A DNA stretch of 64,000 nt from Halanaerobium hydrogeniformans (GCF_000166415.1 NC_014654.1:1674001-1738000), one strand, 5' to 3'. Positions 23,964 to 32,857 are shown, counted from the stretch's first letter. Notes: a model not told the origin generated them from the sequence alone. Translations and numbers: made by a program.

Positions 23964-25064
23964 TCAACTCCTAAATTTTCTTTTGATCAATCTATAAAAT
24001 ACCGGTATTATAAGGATCGGAATACCTAAATAACCTAAAAAACCATAACCCTTAGACACAAGTGGGATTAAACCAAAGCGGGCTATAGACCAGGTTAAAA
24101 TAACAAATAATAAAGAAGCAAATATTGAATGACTGTGACCGGTATCATCATTAGGCCACCAGGCAATAATTCTTTTTACTCCCCCGAAAACAAAATTTAC
24201 ACCTGTTGAAATAACACCTAAAATAATCAAAGTAGAAATAATATTTTCCGCTAGAGCTCCCCCTACCCCATTATTAACTACAAAAATAGTAGGCACAGGA
24301 ATTTCCAAGATATCAGGATAATAGGCGAGAACCGTTAATGAAGCAAGAGTTAATAATACACCATTAATTACAAAACCAGCCCATGCTGCTTTAAGAGCAT
24401 CTTCTCGAGTTTCTAATACATCTGCTACTGCAACATATGCCCCAACTGCTATCGCTTGAAAACTGGCATAAAGCAGCATGCTCCAAAGAGCTGACCAGAC
24501 ATTGGTTTTTGCAGTTTGATCAGAAATAACAGAAATTATCTGAGGAAAACTGACTACTGCGTTTACACCATAAACTACAATCACCCCAGCAATAATTGCT
24601 ATACCTATGTAAGTTGCTGCCTTTCTAACAACCTTTGCACCAAAAATAGTTAGAAAAAATATTATTACCGCAATAAAAATTGTGTTTGGTAAATATGGTG
24701 TTCCTAAAGTAGATTGAATTGTACTTCCACCTGTTGCAAAGGCTACTGCTGTTGCCACACCCATTGTCATTACGAAAATTATTTCATATAAATTAGAAAA
24801 AAGCTTGTGATATGGGTAGTAAAATTCATCTGTCCAACTTCTGTAATCATATGTCTTGTTAACAACACTAAAATCCCAGGCATAATAAAAAATTATTGCA
24901 TCTATTCCCATTGCTAAAAAAGGAGTAAATACAGAATACCAACCATGTCTAACAAAAAATTCTGCAGCCTGCCTACCTGAAGCAAAACCACCACCAAAAT
25001 GAGTTGTAAACCAAACGAATGCTACACTTAAAAATACTGGTACTGCAAATGTTCTTTTCTCCAC
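23964..25064 (-). CDS. YkvI-like membrane transporter (LeuT-fold type), likely substrate importer
   Basis: 366 residues, about ten membrane helices. The N-terminal segment TTHFGGGFASGRQAAEFF resembles the unwound first helix of LeuT-fold Na+-coupled transporters of the YkvI type. No substrate is known for the family. Being the first gene in an operon with etfBA and a 2-hydroxyacid dehydrogenase, it probably imports that hydroxyacid or a related compound. Promoter at 25143-25171; a 26-bp palindrome in the leader. GGAGGAG lies close to the ATG. Confidence 0.78.
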   Translation of the reverse strand: MEKRTFAVPVFLSVAFVWFTTHFGGGFASGRQAAEFFVRHGWYSVFTPFLAMGIDAIIFYYAWDFSVVNKTYDYRSWTDEFYYPYHKLFSNLYEIIFVMTMGVATAVAFATGGSTIQSTLGTPYLPNTIFIAVIIFFLTIFGAKVVRKAATYIGIAIIAGVIVVYGVNAVVSFPQIISVISDQTAKTNVWSALWSMLLYASFQAIAVGAYVAVADVLETREDALKAAWAGFVINGVLLTLASLTVLAYYPDILEIPVPTIFVVNNGVGGALAENIISTLIILGVISTGVNFVFGGVKRIIAWWPNDDTGHSHSIFASLLFVILTWSIARFGLIPLVSKGYGFLGYLGIPILIIPVFYRLIKRKFRS

Positions 25065-25107
25065 TACTCTGTCTCCTCCACTAAATTATTTAAAATTTGA
25101 TTTTTTG

Positions 25108-25133
25108 CTTTACTTTAGCACAGCAAAGTAAAG
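25108..25133 (-). promoter_or_regulatory. Palindromic operator candidate in the transporter-etf leader
   Basis: Perfect 9-bp arms CTTTACTTT and AAAGTAAAG around 8 bases, at about +3 to +28 of the predicted transcript. Size and position fit a repressor site; no regulator gene is adjacent. Confidence 0.6.
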
Positions 25134-25142
25134 ACTTATTTA

Positions 25143-25171
25143 ATTATAAATTAATATTTTTTAAGTGTCAA
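25143..25171 (-). promoter_or_regulatory. Consensus promoter of the transporter-etfBA operon
   Basis: Perfect -35 TTGACA (25171-25166), 17-base spacer and perfect -10 TATAAT (25148-25143). Confidence 0.85.
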
Positions 25172-25220
25172 GGAGTTGAACTGAGATTTAAGATTGTGGA
25201 ATTTTTTTCTACTTTAAAGC

Positions 25221-25248
25221 AAAAAAAAGACAAGCTGCTGCCTGCCTT
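25221..25248 (-). terminator. Terminator of the tRNA cluster
   Basis: Minus-strand stem AAGGCAGG / CTTGTCTT with two G-U pairs and loop CAGCAG, then a T-run, directly after tRNA-Phe. Confidence 0.7.
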
Positions 25249-25258
25249 AATTTATAAA

Positions 25259-25334
25259 TGGTGGTGAGAGACAGAATCGAACTGTCGACACGTGGATTTT
25301 CAATCCACTGCTCTACCAACTGAGCTATCTCACC
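25259..25334 (-). tRNA. tRNA-Phe (GAA)
   Basis: 76 bases including encoded CCA. Acceptor GGTGAG/CTCACC with A73, D-loop AGCTCAGTTGGTAGAGC, anticodon GAA in loop TTGAAAA, T-arm GTTCGATTC. Last gene of the three-tRNA transcript. Confidence 0.95.
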
Positions 25335-25365
25335 CTATTAAATTTTACAAAAAAAATTAAAAAAA

Positions 25366-25442
25366 TGGTTGCGGGGGCCGGATTCGAACCGACGACCTCC
25401 AGATTATGAGCCTGACGAGCTACCAGACTGCTCTACCCCGCG
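25366..25442 (-). tRNA. Initiator tRNA-fMet (CAT)
   Basis: 77 bases including encoded CCA. The acceptor has the initiator C1-A72 mismatch (CGCGGGG against CCCCGCA), anticodon CAT in loop CTCATAA, and the bacterial initiator D-arm AGCAGTCTGGTAGCTCGTC. The anticodon stem reads TCAGG/TCTGG, so the three consecutive G-C pairs usual in bacterial initiators are replaced by A-U, G-C, G-U. Middle gene of the cluster. Confidence 0.93.
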
Positions 25443-25450
25443 TCAATAAA

Positions 25451-25526
25451 TGGTGAGCCATGGAGGAATCGAACCTCCGACAACCTGATTAAAAGTCAGG
25501 TGCTCTACCAACTGAGCTAATGGCCC
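25451..25526 (-). tRNA. tRNA-Lys (TTT)
   Basis: 76 bases including encoded CCA. Acceptor GGGCCAT/ATGGCTC (one G-U), anticodon TTT in loop CTTTTAA, T-arm GGTTCGATTCC. First gene of the cluster. Confidence 0.95.
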
Positions 25527-25547
25527 ATTTAACCAGCGACATTTTAT

Positions 25548-25576
25548 ATAATATCACCCATTTTGCTACTTGTCAA
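25548..25576 (-). promoter_or_regulatory. Promoter of the tRNA cluster
   Basis: -35 TTGACA (25576-25571), 17-base spacer, -10 TATTAT (25553-25548), 22 bases before tRNA-Lys. Confidence 0.8.
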
Positions 25577-25620
25577 GAAAAAAATCAATATAAGCAGACT
25601 TTTTTGCCTGCCTATATTTT
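25577..25620 (-). terminator. Terminator of the LysM/M23 peptidase gene
   Basis: Minus-strand stem AATATAGGCAGGC / GTCTGCTTATATT with a short A-rich loop, then a T7 run. It starts right at the stop codon and ends against the tRNA promoter. Confidence 0.85.
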
Positions 25621-26853
25621 TTACGGTAAAAAATCTCTTGGGTTTAAAGGTTCATCATTTCTTAATACTCCAAAATGAAGATGGGGGCCTGTACTCATTC
25701 CAGTATTACCAGAAAGAGCAATTTTCTGTCCCTGTTGAACATTTTCACCTCTAGAAACCAATAGTCTAGAATTATGTCCATAAAGTGTTTCTACATTATT
25801 ACCATGATCAATTACCACAGTATAACCAAAACCATTCATCCAGCCACTATTAACTACTCTACCGGATGCGGCAGCCTTAACTTCAGTTCCTGTCGGAACT
25901 GCAATATCAAGACCATTATGGAATAATCTTTCATTCCTAACCGGATGATCTCTCCAGCCAAATTCTGAAGTCACTCTTCCTCTAACAGGCCAGATCAAGG
26001 AATCGCTTTGCAAACGAAGTGGACCAGATTTACTGGCTCCTTTGATTACTAATTCCTGCCCAGCATATATTCTATCTCCCTCAAGATCATTATTCTCCCT
26101 GATTTCAGATGCTTTGGTACCATAGATCTGAGCAATAACACTTATAGCCTCACCTGGCTGAACTTCATGGGTGATAGTACTATCAGAACTTTCACCACTA
26201 TCATCTCTATTTGAAGAGCTTTGCTGATTGGTACTTGAGTTGGGCAAGGTGAGTTCCTGACCTTCTCTAATAAATTCCGAACTAATGTCATTAGCAGCAA
26301 TAATCTCTTCTGCTTTAAGATTATTCCTTGCAGCTATTTGAGAAAGTGTATCTCCTCTTCTGACTGTATAAGTACTACTTTCTTGATTTTGATTATGCTC
26401 ATTACCACCAACACCGTTAACTGGAATTTTTAAGGTTTGTCCATAATCAATTCTTTCAGAATTCAAGTTGTTAAATTCTTTTATTTCTGAAACAGTTAAA
26501 TTGCGACTACTTGCAATTCTTGAAAGAGAATCTCCACGACCAACTATGTATAACTCATATGATACTTTTTCAACAAAAGAATTTTTAAGTTTTTGATAAG
26601 TTTCTCTGCCAACTATACCATCAACTGACAAACCATTGCTACTCTGAAAATCCTTAACTGCTTCTTCGGTTGCCCTACCAAAAATTCCATCACTTGAAAT
26701 ATCATATCCTAATTCTGTTAAATACTTCTGAACCTCAACTACTTCACTACCCCGATTATTTAATCTTAAGTTATAAGCATAACTGCTAAATGTTAAGGTC
26801 AAAAGAAAAATAATTAATATTATTAAAGTTCTTTGAAATCGAATTTTTTCCAT
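25621..26853 (-). CDS. Secreted LysM/peptidoglycan-binding M23 metallopeptidase
   Basis: 410 residues. Signal anchor at 8-26; a PG_binding_1 domain at about 28-90 (VQKYLTELGYDISSDGIFG); three LysM domains near 100-145, 161-205 and 229-271; then an M23 (LytM) domain from about 295 with HNGLDIAVPTGTEVKAAASG and the zinc His in GPHLHFG. A Ser/Asn-rich linker joins LysM 2 and 3. It cleaves or remodels peptide cross-links in the cell wall. It follows trmL by 25 bases and ends in a strong terminator. Confidence 0.9.
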   Translation of the reverse strand: MEKIRFQRTLIILIIFLLTLTFSSYAYNLRLNNRGSEVVEVQKYLTELGYDISSDGIFGRATEEAVKDFQSSNGLSVDGIVGRETYQKLKNSFVEKVSYELYIVGRGDSLSRIASSRNLTVSEIKEFNNLNSERIDYGQTLKIPVNGVGGNEHNQNQESSTYTVRRGDTLSQIAARNNLKAEEIIAANDISSEFIREGQELTLPNSSTNQQSSSNRDDSGESSDSTITHEVQPGEAISVIAQIYGTKASEIRENNDLEGDRIYAGQELVIKGASKSGPLRLQSDSLIWPVRGRVTSEFGWRDHPVRNERLFHNGLDIAVPTGTEVKAAASGRVVNSGWMNGFGYTVVIDHGNNVETLYGHNSRLLVSRGENVQQGQKIALSGNTGMSTGPHLHFGVLRNDEPLNPRDFLP

Positions 26854-26878
26854 TTCTCCCCTCCTTTCACAACTCTAA

Positions 26879-27385
26879 CTATATATTTCTAGATAAAGAC
26901 TTATTTTCCTTTTTGAATCTGCCTTTTTTATTTAAATTGTTAAAATTATTTTGTCTTAATGCCTCATAAATTATTATTGAGACAGAATTAGCAAGATTTA
27001 GCGAACGCAAACTATCTTTCATGGGAATTCTAATACAATATTCAAGATTATCTTTCAGCAAAGTTTCTGGAAGACCAGCAGTTTCTTTCCCAAAAAGAAA
27101 ATAATCATCAGCCTGATAATCCAACTCATGATATGAGTTTGCTGCTTTAGTTGTTGCATAAAAAAATCGACCATCTTTATTTTTTTTAAAAAATTCATCT
27201 AAAGAATCATAATAATTAATATCTAATTTATGCCAGTAATCAAGACCAGCTCTTTTCAAATGCTTATCTGAAGTTGAAAAGCCAAGTGGTCTAATTAAAT
27301 GCAAAGCTGAATCGGTAACCGCACAGGTTCTAGCAATATTACCGGTGTTTTGTGGTATTTCTGGTTCTACAAGTACAATATTCAT
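26879..27385 (-). CDS. trmL: tRNA (cytidine/uridine-34-2'-O)-methyltransferase TrmL
   Basis: 168 residues from the ATG at 27385; AAGGTG lies 6 bases upstream, whereas the earlier GTG/ATG codons overlap it. The SPOUT knot motifs are clear: EIPQNTGNIAR at 8-18, FLFGKETAGLP near 97, IRIPM near 117 and RSLNLANSVSIIIYEALRQ near 125. The enzyme methylates the wobble base of tRNA-Leu isoacceptors using SAM. It sits between the MBL-fold hydrolase gene and the LysM peptidase gene. Confidence 0.92.
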   Translation of the reverse strand: MNIVLVEPEIPQNTGNIARTCAVTDSALHLIRPLGFSTSDKHLKRAGLDYWHKLDINYYDSLDEFFKKNKDGRFFYATTKAANSYHELDYQADDYFLFGKETAGLPETLLKDNLEYCIRIPMKDSLRSLNLANSVSIIIYEALRQNNFNNLNKKGRFKKENKSLSRNI

Positions 27386-27414
27386 CTTCATCACCTTTAA
27401 AACTTAATTTTCAT

Positions 27415-28170
27415 TTAAACTTCAATCGTTAAGCCGTCATAAGCGGGACTAACATTTTTAGGTAAATAATTAGCTAAATCTTCATGTTCAAGCCTGTGTG
27501 AGATATGGGTTAAGTAACCATGTTTTAAGCCCAATTTGTTGACCAGCTCTACAGCCTGATCTACAGACATATGTGTTGGGTGCTCAGTATATCTTAAAGC
27601 ATCAATCGCAGCATAATCTATTCCTTCTAATAGTTTAAAGGATTTTTCAGGAATTTTGCTGCAATCTGTTAAATAAGCAAAGTTATTAATTCTATATGCT
27701 AAAATTTTGTTTTTTCCATGATAAATTGGAACTGCTTTTATCTTTAAATCTCCTAAAGTAAAGCTCTGCTCTACCTCTCTTAAAATTACCTGTGGAACTC
27801 CACCTGCATTATTTTCTGCAAATATATAAGGGAAAATCCTTTTAATATGGGCAAGTGTTTCCGGATTTGAATAAATGGGCATAGCTTTATTTTGATACCA
27901 GTTTAAAGCTCTAATATCATCAAAGCCCATTATATGATCAGCATGAGCATGAGTCATTAAAACAGAATCTACATCTTTAATCTTATTTTCCAATAACTGT
28001 AATCTCATTTCTGGAGGAGTATCTATTAATAGATTGTATTCATTACTTTTTATATATATTGAAGTTCTTTTTCTTTTATTTTTTGGATTATTTGACTGAC
28101 ATGTCTTACAATCACAGGCTATAACAGGAACTCCATGTGAGGTTCCTGTTCCTAAAAATGTTATCTGCAA
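27415..28170 (-). CDS. MBL-fold metallo-hydrolase (PhnP-like phosphodiesterase family)
   Basis: 251 residues. Starts with the LGTGTSHGVPVIACDCKTC pattern shared with PhnP-type cyclic phosphodiesterases, with extra Cys that may bind a structural zinc. Metal ligands THAHADH near 75-81, then Asp in LTDCS near 168 and His in HPTHMS and THISH near 197-222. The family hydrolyses cyclic phosphodiesters. No phn genes are nearby, so the substrate is open. Confidence 0.82.
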   Translation of the reverse strand: MQITFLGTGTSHGVPVIACDCKTCQSNNPKNKRKRTSIYIKSNEYNLLIDTPPEMRLQLLENKIKDVDSVLMTHAHADHIMGFDDIRALNWYQNKAMPIYSNPETLAHIKRIFPYIFAENNAGGVPQVILREVEQSFTLGDLKIKAVPIYHGKNKILAYRINNFAYLTDCSKIPEKSFKLLEGIDYAAIDALRYTEHPTHMSVDQAVELVNKLGLKHGYLTHISHRLEHEDLANYLPKNVSPAYDGLTIEV

Positions 28171-28228
28171 AATAACAACTCCCTTCCTTATAAATTTTAT
28201 CTCAGAAGAGCATCTTTGTCAAACTTGC

Positions 28229-28780
28229 TTAACTTTTTTCTACAGCTCTAATTAAACCTTTTTCACGCAAAAAATTAGCCAATTTTTTATAAACTAAAAC
28301 AGTTATAAATGAATTTAAAACAGCTTTGCTTATATTAAAAGGAATGATTCCCGGCAGCATCATCTGCCTAACCTGCTCTCTTGGAATCCCATAAAAAATA
28401 GGATTTAAGTAAAGATTTGCGAAAGCCATTACAATCACCATGGCAATTGAACCTAAAATCAGGCCTTTAATAGCACCACTACGACTGTGATGTTTTTGAT
28501 AAAAATATCCGGCAATTCCAGCAAAAAAACCAGTAGATAAAAAGTGCATAAAAGCACCAAAAGGTCCACCTAAACCTGTAAAAACTGCCATTAATATTGC
28601 AAGTACAAAGGTTGAAGCAACAGCCGGACCAGCTCCATATAAAAAAGCTATTATTAAAATCGGAACATCACCTGGTTCATATATCAAAAAAGGTAAAAAT
28701 AGAGGAAAACGAAGCAATAACATTAAAACAAGTGAAAAAGCTGATAAAACAGCAATATTAGTTATTTTCTTAACTTCCAT
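28229..28780 (-). CDS. ECF transporter S component (RibU-like)
   Basis: 183 residues from the ATG at 28780 with GAGG 6 bases upstream; an ATG four codons earlier contains that ribosome site and is rejected. About six membrane helices; the N-terminal helix has ITNIAVLSAFSLVLML, near the Ala-containing surface that docks the ECF-T subunit. The EPGDVPILI segment near 38 resembles RibU-type S components, so riboflavin is the first guess, although no FMN riboswitch is visible upstream. ECF-T and the ATPases are not in the window. Confidence 0.8.
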   Translation of the reverse strand: MEVKKITNIAVLSAFSLVLMLLLRFPLFLPFLIYEPGDVPILIIAFLYGAGPAVASTFVLAILMAVFTGLGGPFGAFMHFLSTGFFAGIAGYFYQKHHSRSGAIKGLILGSIAMVIVMAFANLYLNPIFYGIPREQVRQMMLPGIIPFNISKAVLNSFITVLVYKKLANFLREKGLIRAVEKS

Positions 28781-28898
28781 TATAAACCTCATTTCAAAAA
28801 AATATTTTAAAAATATTGATCACGTATTTATTTGCCAAGTTAAATTCAATCATATTTATTTTTCACAATATTAATTATATACAAATTACCCATTAAAC

Positions 28899-28930
28899 GC
28901 AAGTTCTTGCTGAAGCAAAACTCCAGCAAG
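28899..28930 (-). terminator. Hairpin after the SpoIID-like gene
   Basis: Minus-strand 9-bp perfect arms TTCTTGCTG / CAGCAAGAA with an 11-base loop, about 20 bases past the stop. T-run is weak. Confidence 0.5.
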
Positions 28931-28945
28931 AAGAGATAAATCTAT

Positions 28946-31048
28946 TTAATTAGCACCATTATATTCTTTAATTTCAACTCCTGGGTAAAAATGACTTATT
29001 ATCTGTAAATAGTCCCAGCCATCAGCTGCCATTCCTGCTGCTGCAGATTGATCCATCCCAAGATTATGGCCCCAGCCAGAACCATAAATATATAATTCTT
29101 TAAGATAGCCACTGCTGTCCATTATACTGTCAAATTTAAATCTACTGCTCCGTAAGCCTCCTAAAACCCTTCTTATTTGAGAACTGTTGTAGTCCATACT
29201 GCCCTCTTCTCCGACTATTCTAAGTGAAGTTATTGTCCCACCTTTGGCGCGCTTTAGAACTTCAATATTTTTTATTTTTCCCAGTTCAGTTCTGTCTTCG
29301 ATAACAGAGACAGGTATTTTTGTCTGCCAGCGGTAACTGCTGCTATTATAATCTCTAGAATAAGAAGGTGGATTAGATTTAATCCAGGCTTTAAGCATTG
29401 CTGGTTCTAAGGGGAAATCAAAACCTTCATCTTTCATCTGATTGGCTCCCCTCAAATAAGGAAGATCTGCAACCCAGATTTCGTCACTGCGTTCAGTAAA
29501 ACCTCCACTGTTACTGCTAAATACAGCCTGTATAATCTGATCTCCATAAAATACACTTTCTTTTCTGGTCGCTAAAACAGCCTGAGAAGTTCGTGGAGTT
29601 TCATTAGCAACACCATTATAAGCTGCACAATGAACTGTAGAACAGAGATCATAACCATCACTACTATGACGACCAAGATTACTTAAAGTATAGCTTCGGG
29701 CTGCAACTGCCTGAGCTTTGAGAGATTCTTCAGGCCAGGTAGAATAAATTTCAGATGGTACAACTGATAAAAGGTAAGCTGTAAGATCAACCTTATTTAT
29801 CAAAGTAAAATTATTTTCGCTACCTTTAATTATCATATTACCTCTGTACTGTCTGTTTGCCCTATCCTGCCAGAAATAACCCTGGCCATATTCCACATTA
29901 TAAACAAAAAAGGAAGAGTTGTCTGCTTCACTGTAAATTTGATATTCATTTTCCAGTCTACCTAATTCAACTGTTTGATTTCCATCACTGATAGTTAAGC
30001 TGCCGTTATCAATCTCCAAAAGATAATTTTTTCTGCCACTACCACTAAATAAAACCTTACCTTGATAAACAATTGAAAAGGGATCAGAATACTGAAATAA
30101 TAAGGTTCGATTTTCGCTACTCAATCCGATTCTCAGCCGCTCAACCTCAGCATCAGTTTCTAATTTTTCTATCTCCTGCCAATTAGCTTCTAATGCAAAT
30201 GGGTCTATCTTATCTCGTTCATCTTCATCTTCTTCAGGACGTAAATAGGGATAACGACCTTGATAATAATTTATCCTCTGTTCTGCCTCATCTCTATACC
30301 AATCAAAAGACAGGCTTCGCTGCCAGTGTTGATAAGCTTTGACATTTTCACCGGCCTTTTCCAGCATTAAAGCCATCTCTCTAAAAAGATAACTCTGAGT
30401 TCTGTCTGCTTGATAAGAATTATTCAAATCAATATAGGCCTGATAATAATTACCCAGGTTTTGATTCAGCTCTGCCCGAAGTAGATAAACCTGGGCCAGA
30501 TTAATATTAAGTTCTTCTAAGTTATTTAAGTTTTCTTCAGCCTCAGAAAATTTATCAAGCTCCAATTGTATTTTAGTTAAATAATAATATCTCTGATAAG
30601 CAACTCTTTGAGATTCTATTTGCTCTGTTTCTATCATATTTTGCAGTAGATAATGTGCTGCCTGCTTGTTGTTTAACTTATAAAAGCTAATTGCCAGTTC
30701 TATTATATCTGTTGTTTGGTTAGATAAGATAGCAGTTTTTAATAATTCTCTATTTTCACTAACTAAATCATTTTTTTCATTATAAATTACAGCTAAACTA
30801 CGTCTACTAGCTAAATTAAAAGGATCAAGACTCAGTATTTCCTCATAATAATTTATTGCTGATCGGTAATTAGCATCATAATAAGCATCAACTGCCTCGG
30901 CAGAATATTGAGAAACCCTTCTTTCCTTATCCTCTTGAGAAAAAGTAATATTAGCTCCAGGCTGCTGATTAATATAGTAGCTGAAACCTGGAATTAATAT
31001 ACCGGTAAGGAAAGCTGATATAATTATTATTCTAAAAATCTTTTTCAT
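28946..31048 (-). CDS. SpoIID/LytB-domain protein with N-terminal TPR repeats
   Basis: 700 residues from the ATG at 31048 (GGAG upstream). A signal anchor at the N-terminus, then tetratricopeptide-like helices (about 45-270; YYEEILSLDPFNLASRRSLAVIY is typical), a beta-rich middle and a SpoIID/LytB domain from about 430. That domain has YLLSVVPSEIYSTWPEESLKAQ, AVAARSYTL and the Cys pair CSTVHC. SpoIID-type domains cleave denuded glycan strands or stimulate amidases. The TPR fusion suggests a role in cell-wall remodelling within an assembly rather than sporulation. It lies 18 bases after the PhoH-like gene. Confidence 0.85.
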   Translation of the reverse strand: MKKIFRIIIISAFLTGILIPGFSYYINQQPGANITFSQEDKERRVSQYSAEAVDAYYDANYRSAINYYEEILSLDPFNLASRRSLAVIYNEKNDLVSENRELLKTAILSNQTTDIIELAISFYKLNNKQAAHYLLQNMIETEQIESQRVAYQRYYYLTKIQLELDKFSEAEENLNNLEELNINLAQVYLLRAELNQNLGNYYQAYIDLNNSYQADRTQSYLFREMALMLEKAGENVKAYQHWQRSLSFDWYRDEAEQRINYYQGRYPYLRPEEDEDERDKIDPFALEANWQEIEKLETDAEVERLRIGLSSENRTLLFQYSDPFSIVYQGKVLFSGSGRKNYLLEIDNGSLTISDGNQTVELGRLENEYQIYSEADNSSFFVYNVEYGQGYFWQDRANRQYRGNMIIKGSENNFTLINKVDLTAYLLSVVPSEIYSTWPEESLKAQAVAARSYTLSNLGRHSSDGYDLCSTVHCAAYNGVANETPRTSQAVLATRKESVFYGDQIIQAVFSSNSGGFTERSDEIWVADLPYLRGANQMKDEGFDFPLEPAMLKAWIKSNPPSYSRDYNSSSYRWQTKIPVSVIEDRTELGKIKNIEVLKRAKGGTITSLRIVGEEGSMDYNSSQIRRVLGGLRSSRFKFDSIMDSSGYLKELYIYGSGWGHNLGMDQSAAAGMAADGWDYLQIISHFYPGVEIKEYNGAN

Positions 31049-31066
31049 TAAATACATCTCCATTAA

Positions 31067-32380
31067 TTAAAGAAGTTTGCTAGCTATTTCCGCTAGTTCT
31101 GATCTTTCGCCCTGTTTTAGCATTATATGGCCTGATATTTTTTGGTCATGAAATTTATGAGCTAAATAATTTAAGCCATTTTTATGAAAATTCAAATAGG
31201 GATTATCAATTTGATAGGGATCTCCTGTAAAAACCAGTTTAGTATTTTCTCCTGCTCTGGTTACAATTGTTTTAACTTCATGTAAGGAGAGATTCTGAGC
31301 TTCGTCTATAATAATATATTGTTCTGGAACAGAGCGACCCCTGATATATGTTAAAGCTTCAATTTGAATAAGCTTAGAATTTAAAAGTTTTTCATAGGCA
31401 TATTTATTATCTTTGTTACGATGGACAATAAACTCGAGATTATCAAATATAGGCTGCATCCAGGGAGCCATTTTTTCTTCTTTATCACCGGGTAGATAGC
31501 CAATATCTTTACCCATCGGCATTACCGGCCTAACTACAAGTAGCTTTTTATAGATGCTTTCATCCACAACTTTTGATAATCCAGCTGCAATAGCAAGCAG
31601 GGTTTTACCTGTTCCAGCTTTACCAGAAATTGTAGCCAGCTTAATTTGGTCATCAAGCAGCAGTTCCATTGCCAGCTGCTGTTCTCTATTGCGGGCCCTG
31701 ATTTTAGCAGGCTGTTTATCATTATATTTGAGGGGAACTAGATTTTCACCGTCAAAACGGGTTAAAGCAGTGTTTTTATGCTTATCCCCAGATCTCAACT
31801 GCAAAAATTCATTTGGATAAAATGATTCTTTTTCTTCTGCATTTAATTCTTCAATTGATAATTTATCTTCTGAAAATAATTTATCGATCAATTTTGAGTT
31901 AAGGGATAATTCTCTAAAACCTGTATAGATCTGTTCTTCATTTAAACGGGAAGAACTGTGTTCTTCTGCCCTTAAACCATATGCATCACATATCAGCCTC
32001 AGATTAATATCATCTGAAACCATTATAACCTTGCGGTCTGAATTTTTTTCCATGATATCAATAGCTGTAGAAATTATTCGATTATCCATCTTACTGGAGC
32101 TAAGACCTTTAGGGAGTCGTAATTCTCCATTAATAACTATCTTTAAGACCCCTCCGTTTTCTAATTTAACTCCTTTATCTAAATTACCCTGATTTCTGAG
32201 TTCTTCTAATAGGCGTGAAGTTTCCCTGGCATTATAGCCAAGATCAGAACCCTGAGTTTTAAGATTATCAATTTCTTCTAAAACAGCCAGAGGAATTATT
32301 ACTTCATTTTCTTCAAAACTAAAGATAGCACGAGGATTATTTAATAATACATTGGTATCTAAAACAAATATTTTTTTCAC
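31067..32380 (-). CDS. PIN-domain PhoH-family ATPase (PhoH2/YlaK type)
   Basis: 437 residues. N-terminal PIN domain (1-150) with acidic residues in LDTNVLL, LEEID, MDNRIISTA and VSDDINLR. C-terminal PhoH helicase-like ATPase from about 225, with Walker A SGKAGTGKT near 253 and Walker B YIIIDEAQNL near 360. PIN-PhoH proteins are RNA-unwinding ribonucleases in the families studied. No adjacent antitoxin-like gene was found. First of the pair with the SpoIID-like gene. Confidence 0.88.
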   Translation of the reverse strand: MKKIFVLDTNVLLNNPRAIFSFEENEVIIPLAVLEEIDNLKTQGSDLGYNARETSRLLEELRNQGNLDKGVKLENGGVLKIVINGELRLPKGLSSSKMDNRIISTAIDIMEKNSDRKVIMVSDDINLRLICDAYGLRAEEHSSSRLNEEQIYTGFRELSLNSKLIDKLFSEDKLSIEELNAEEKESFYPNEFLQLRSGDKHKNTALTRFDGENLVPLKYNDKQPAKIRARNREQQLAMELLLDDQIKLATISGKAGTGKTLLAIAAGLSKVVDESIYKKLLVVRPVMPMGKDIGYLPGDKEEKMAPWMQPIFDNLEFIVHRNKDNKYAYEKLLNSKLIQIEALTYIRGRSVPEQYIIIDEAQNLSLHEVKTIVTRAGENTKLVFTGDPYQIDNPYLNFHKNGLNYLAHKFHDQKISGHIMLKQGERSELAEIASKLL

Positions 32381-32428
32381 AGTTTTTCCCTCCAGATTAA
32401 AATGATTTTATTATATATTTAAATGGAA

Positions 32429-32857
32429 TTACCAGAGAGTTAGACCAGTATCTTCATCATACTTTCTTATCTTATCAGGATTCGTTAGTTCCTGGATCTG
32501 AATCTCGGAAGCAAATACTTTTGTTCCTGCTTCTAAATGACCACCAAATGCATTACCACTATCACCTGCTAAAATAATATGAGCATGAACCATTGGCTCT
32601 CCGTCTTTAATTGAAACATTACCATTTAAATTTAAGATCTCAAAATTTCCTTTTTTTTCTATAGAAAAATATTCTCTTTGCTGCTGATCATAATAGGAAA
32701 AAACAACCTTAGAAACCGCCCCTAATGCAGTTATATTTGCCAGCTTAATATCATTTTCTTTAACAATTTCTGTTAAGCTTTTAAGGAGATCATCTCCTTT
32801 TTGAAGTCTTAAAAAATAGGTGTTTTTAATCTGATGACCTTTAAGTTTTTTCTTCAT
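32429..32857 (-). CDS. PPC/DUF296 domain protein
   Basis: 142 residues, a single PPC domain: FLRLQKGDDLLKSL at the start, LANITALGAVSKV near 38 and MVHAHIILAGDSGNAFGGHL near 89-108. The conserved His residues may bind a metal. In plants such domains trimerise in AT-hook proteins; the bacterial role is unknown. It lies 4 bases after nth and probably shares its transcript. Confidence 0.82.
   Translation of the reverse strand: MKKKLKGHQIKNTYFLRLQKGDDLLKSLTEIVKENDIKLANITALGAVSKVVFSYYDQQQREYFSIEKKGNFEILNLNGNVSIKDGEPMVHAHIILAGDSGNAFGGHLEAGTKVFASEIQIQELTNPDKIRKYDEDTGLTLW

Noticed and set aside
28793-28898. FMN riboswitch before the RibU-like ECF S component
   Set aside because: None of the conserved FMN-aptamer segments were seen in the 100 bases upstream; only AT-rich sequence.
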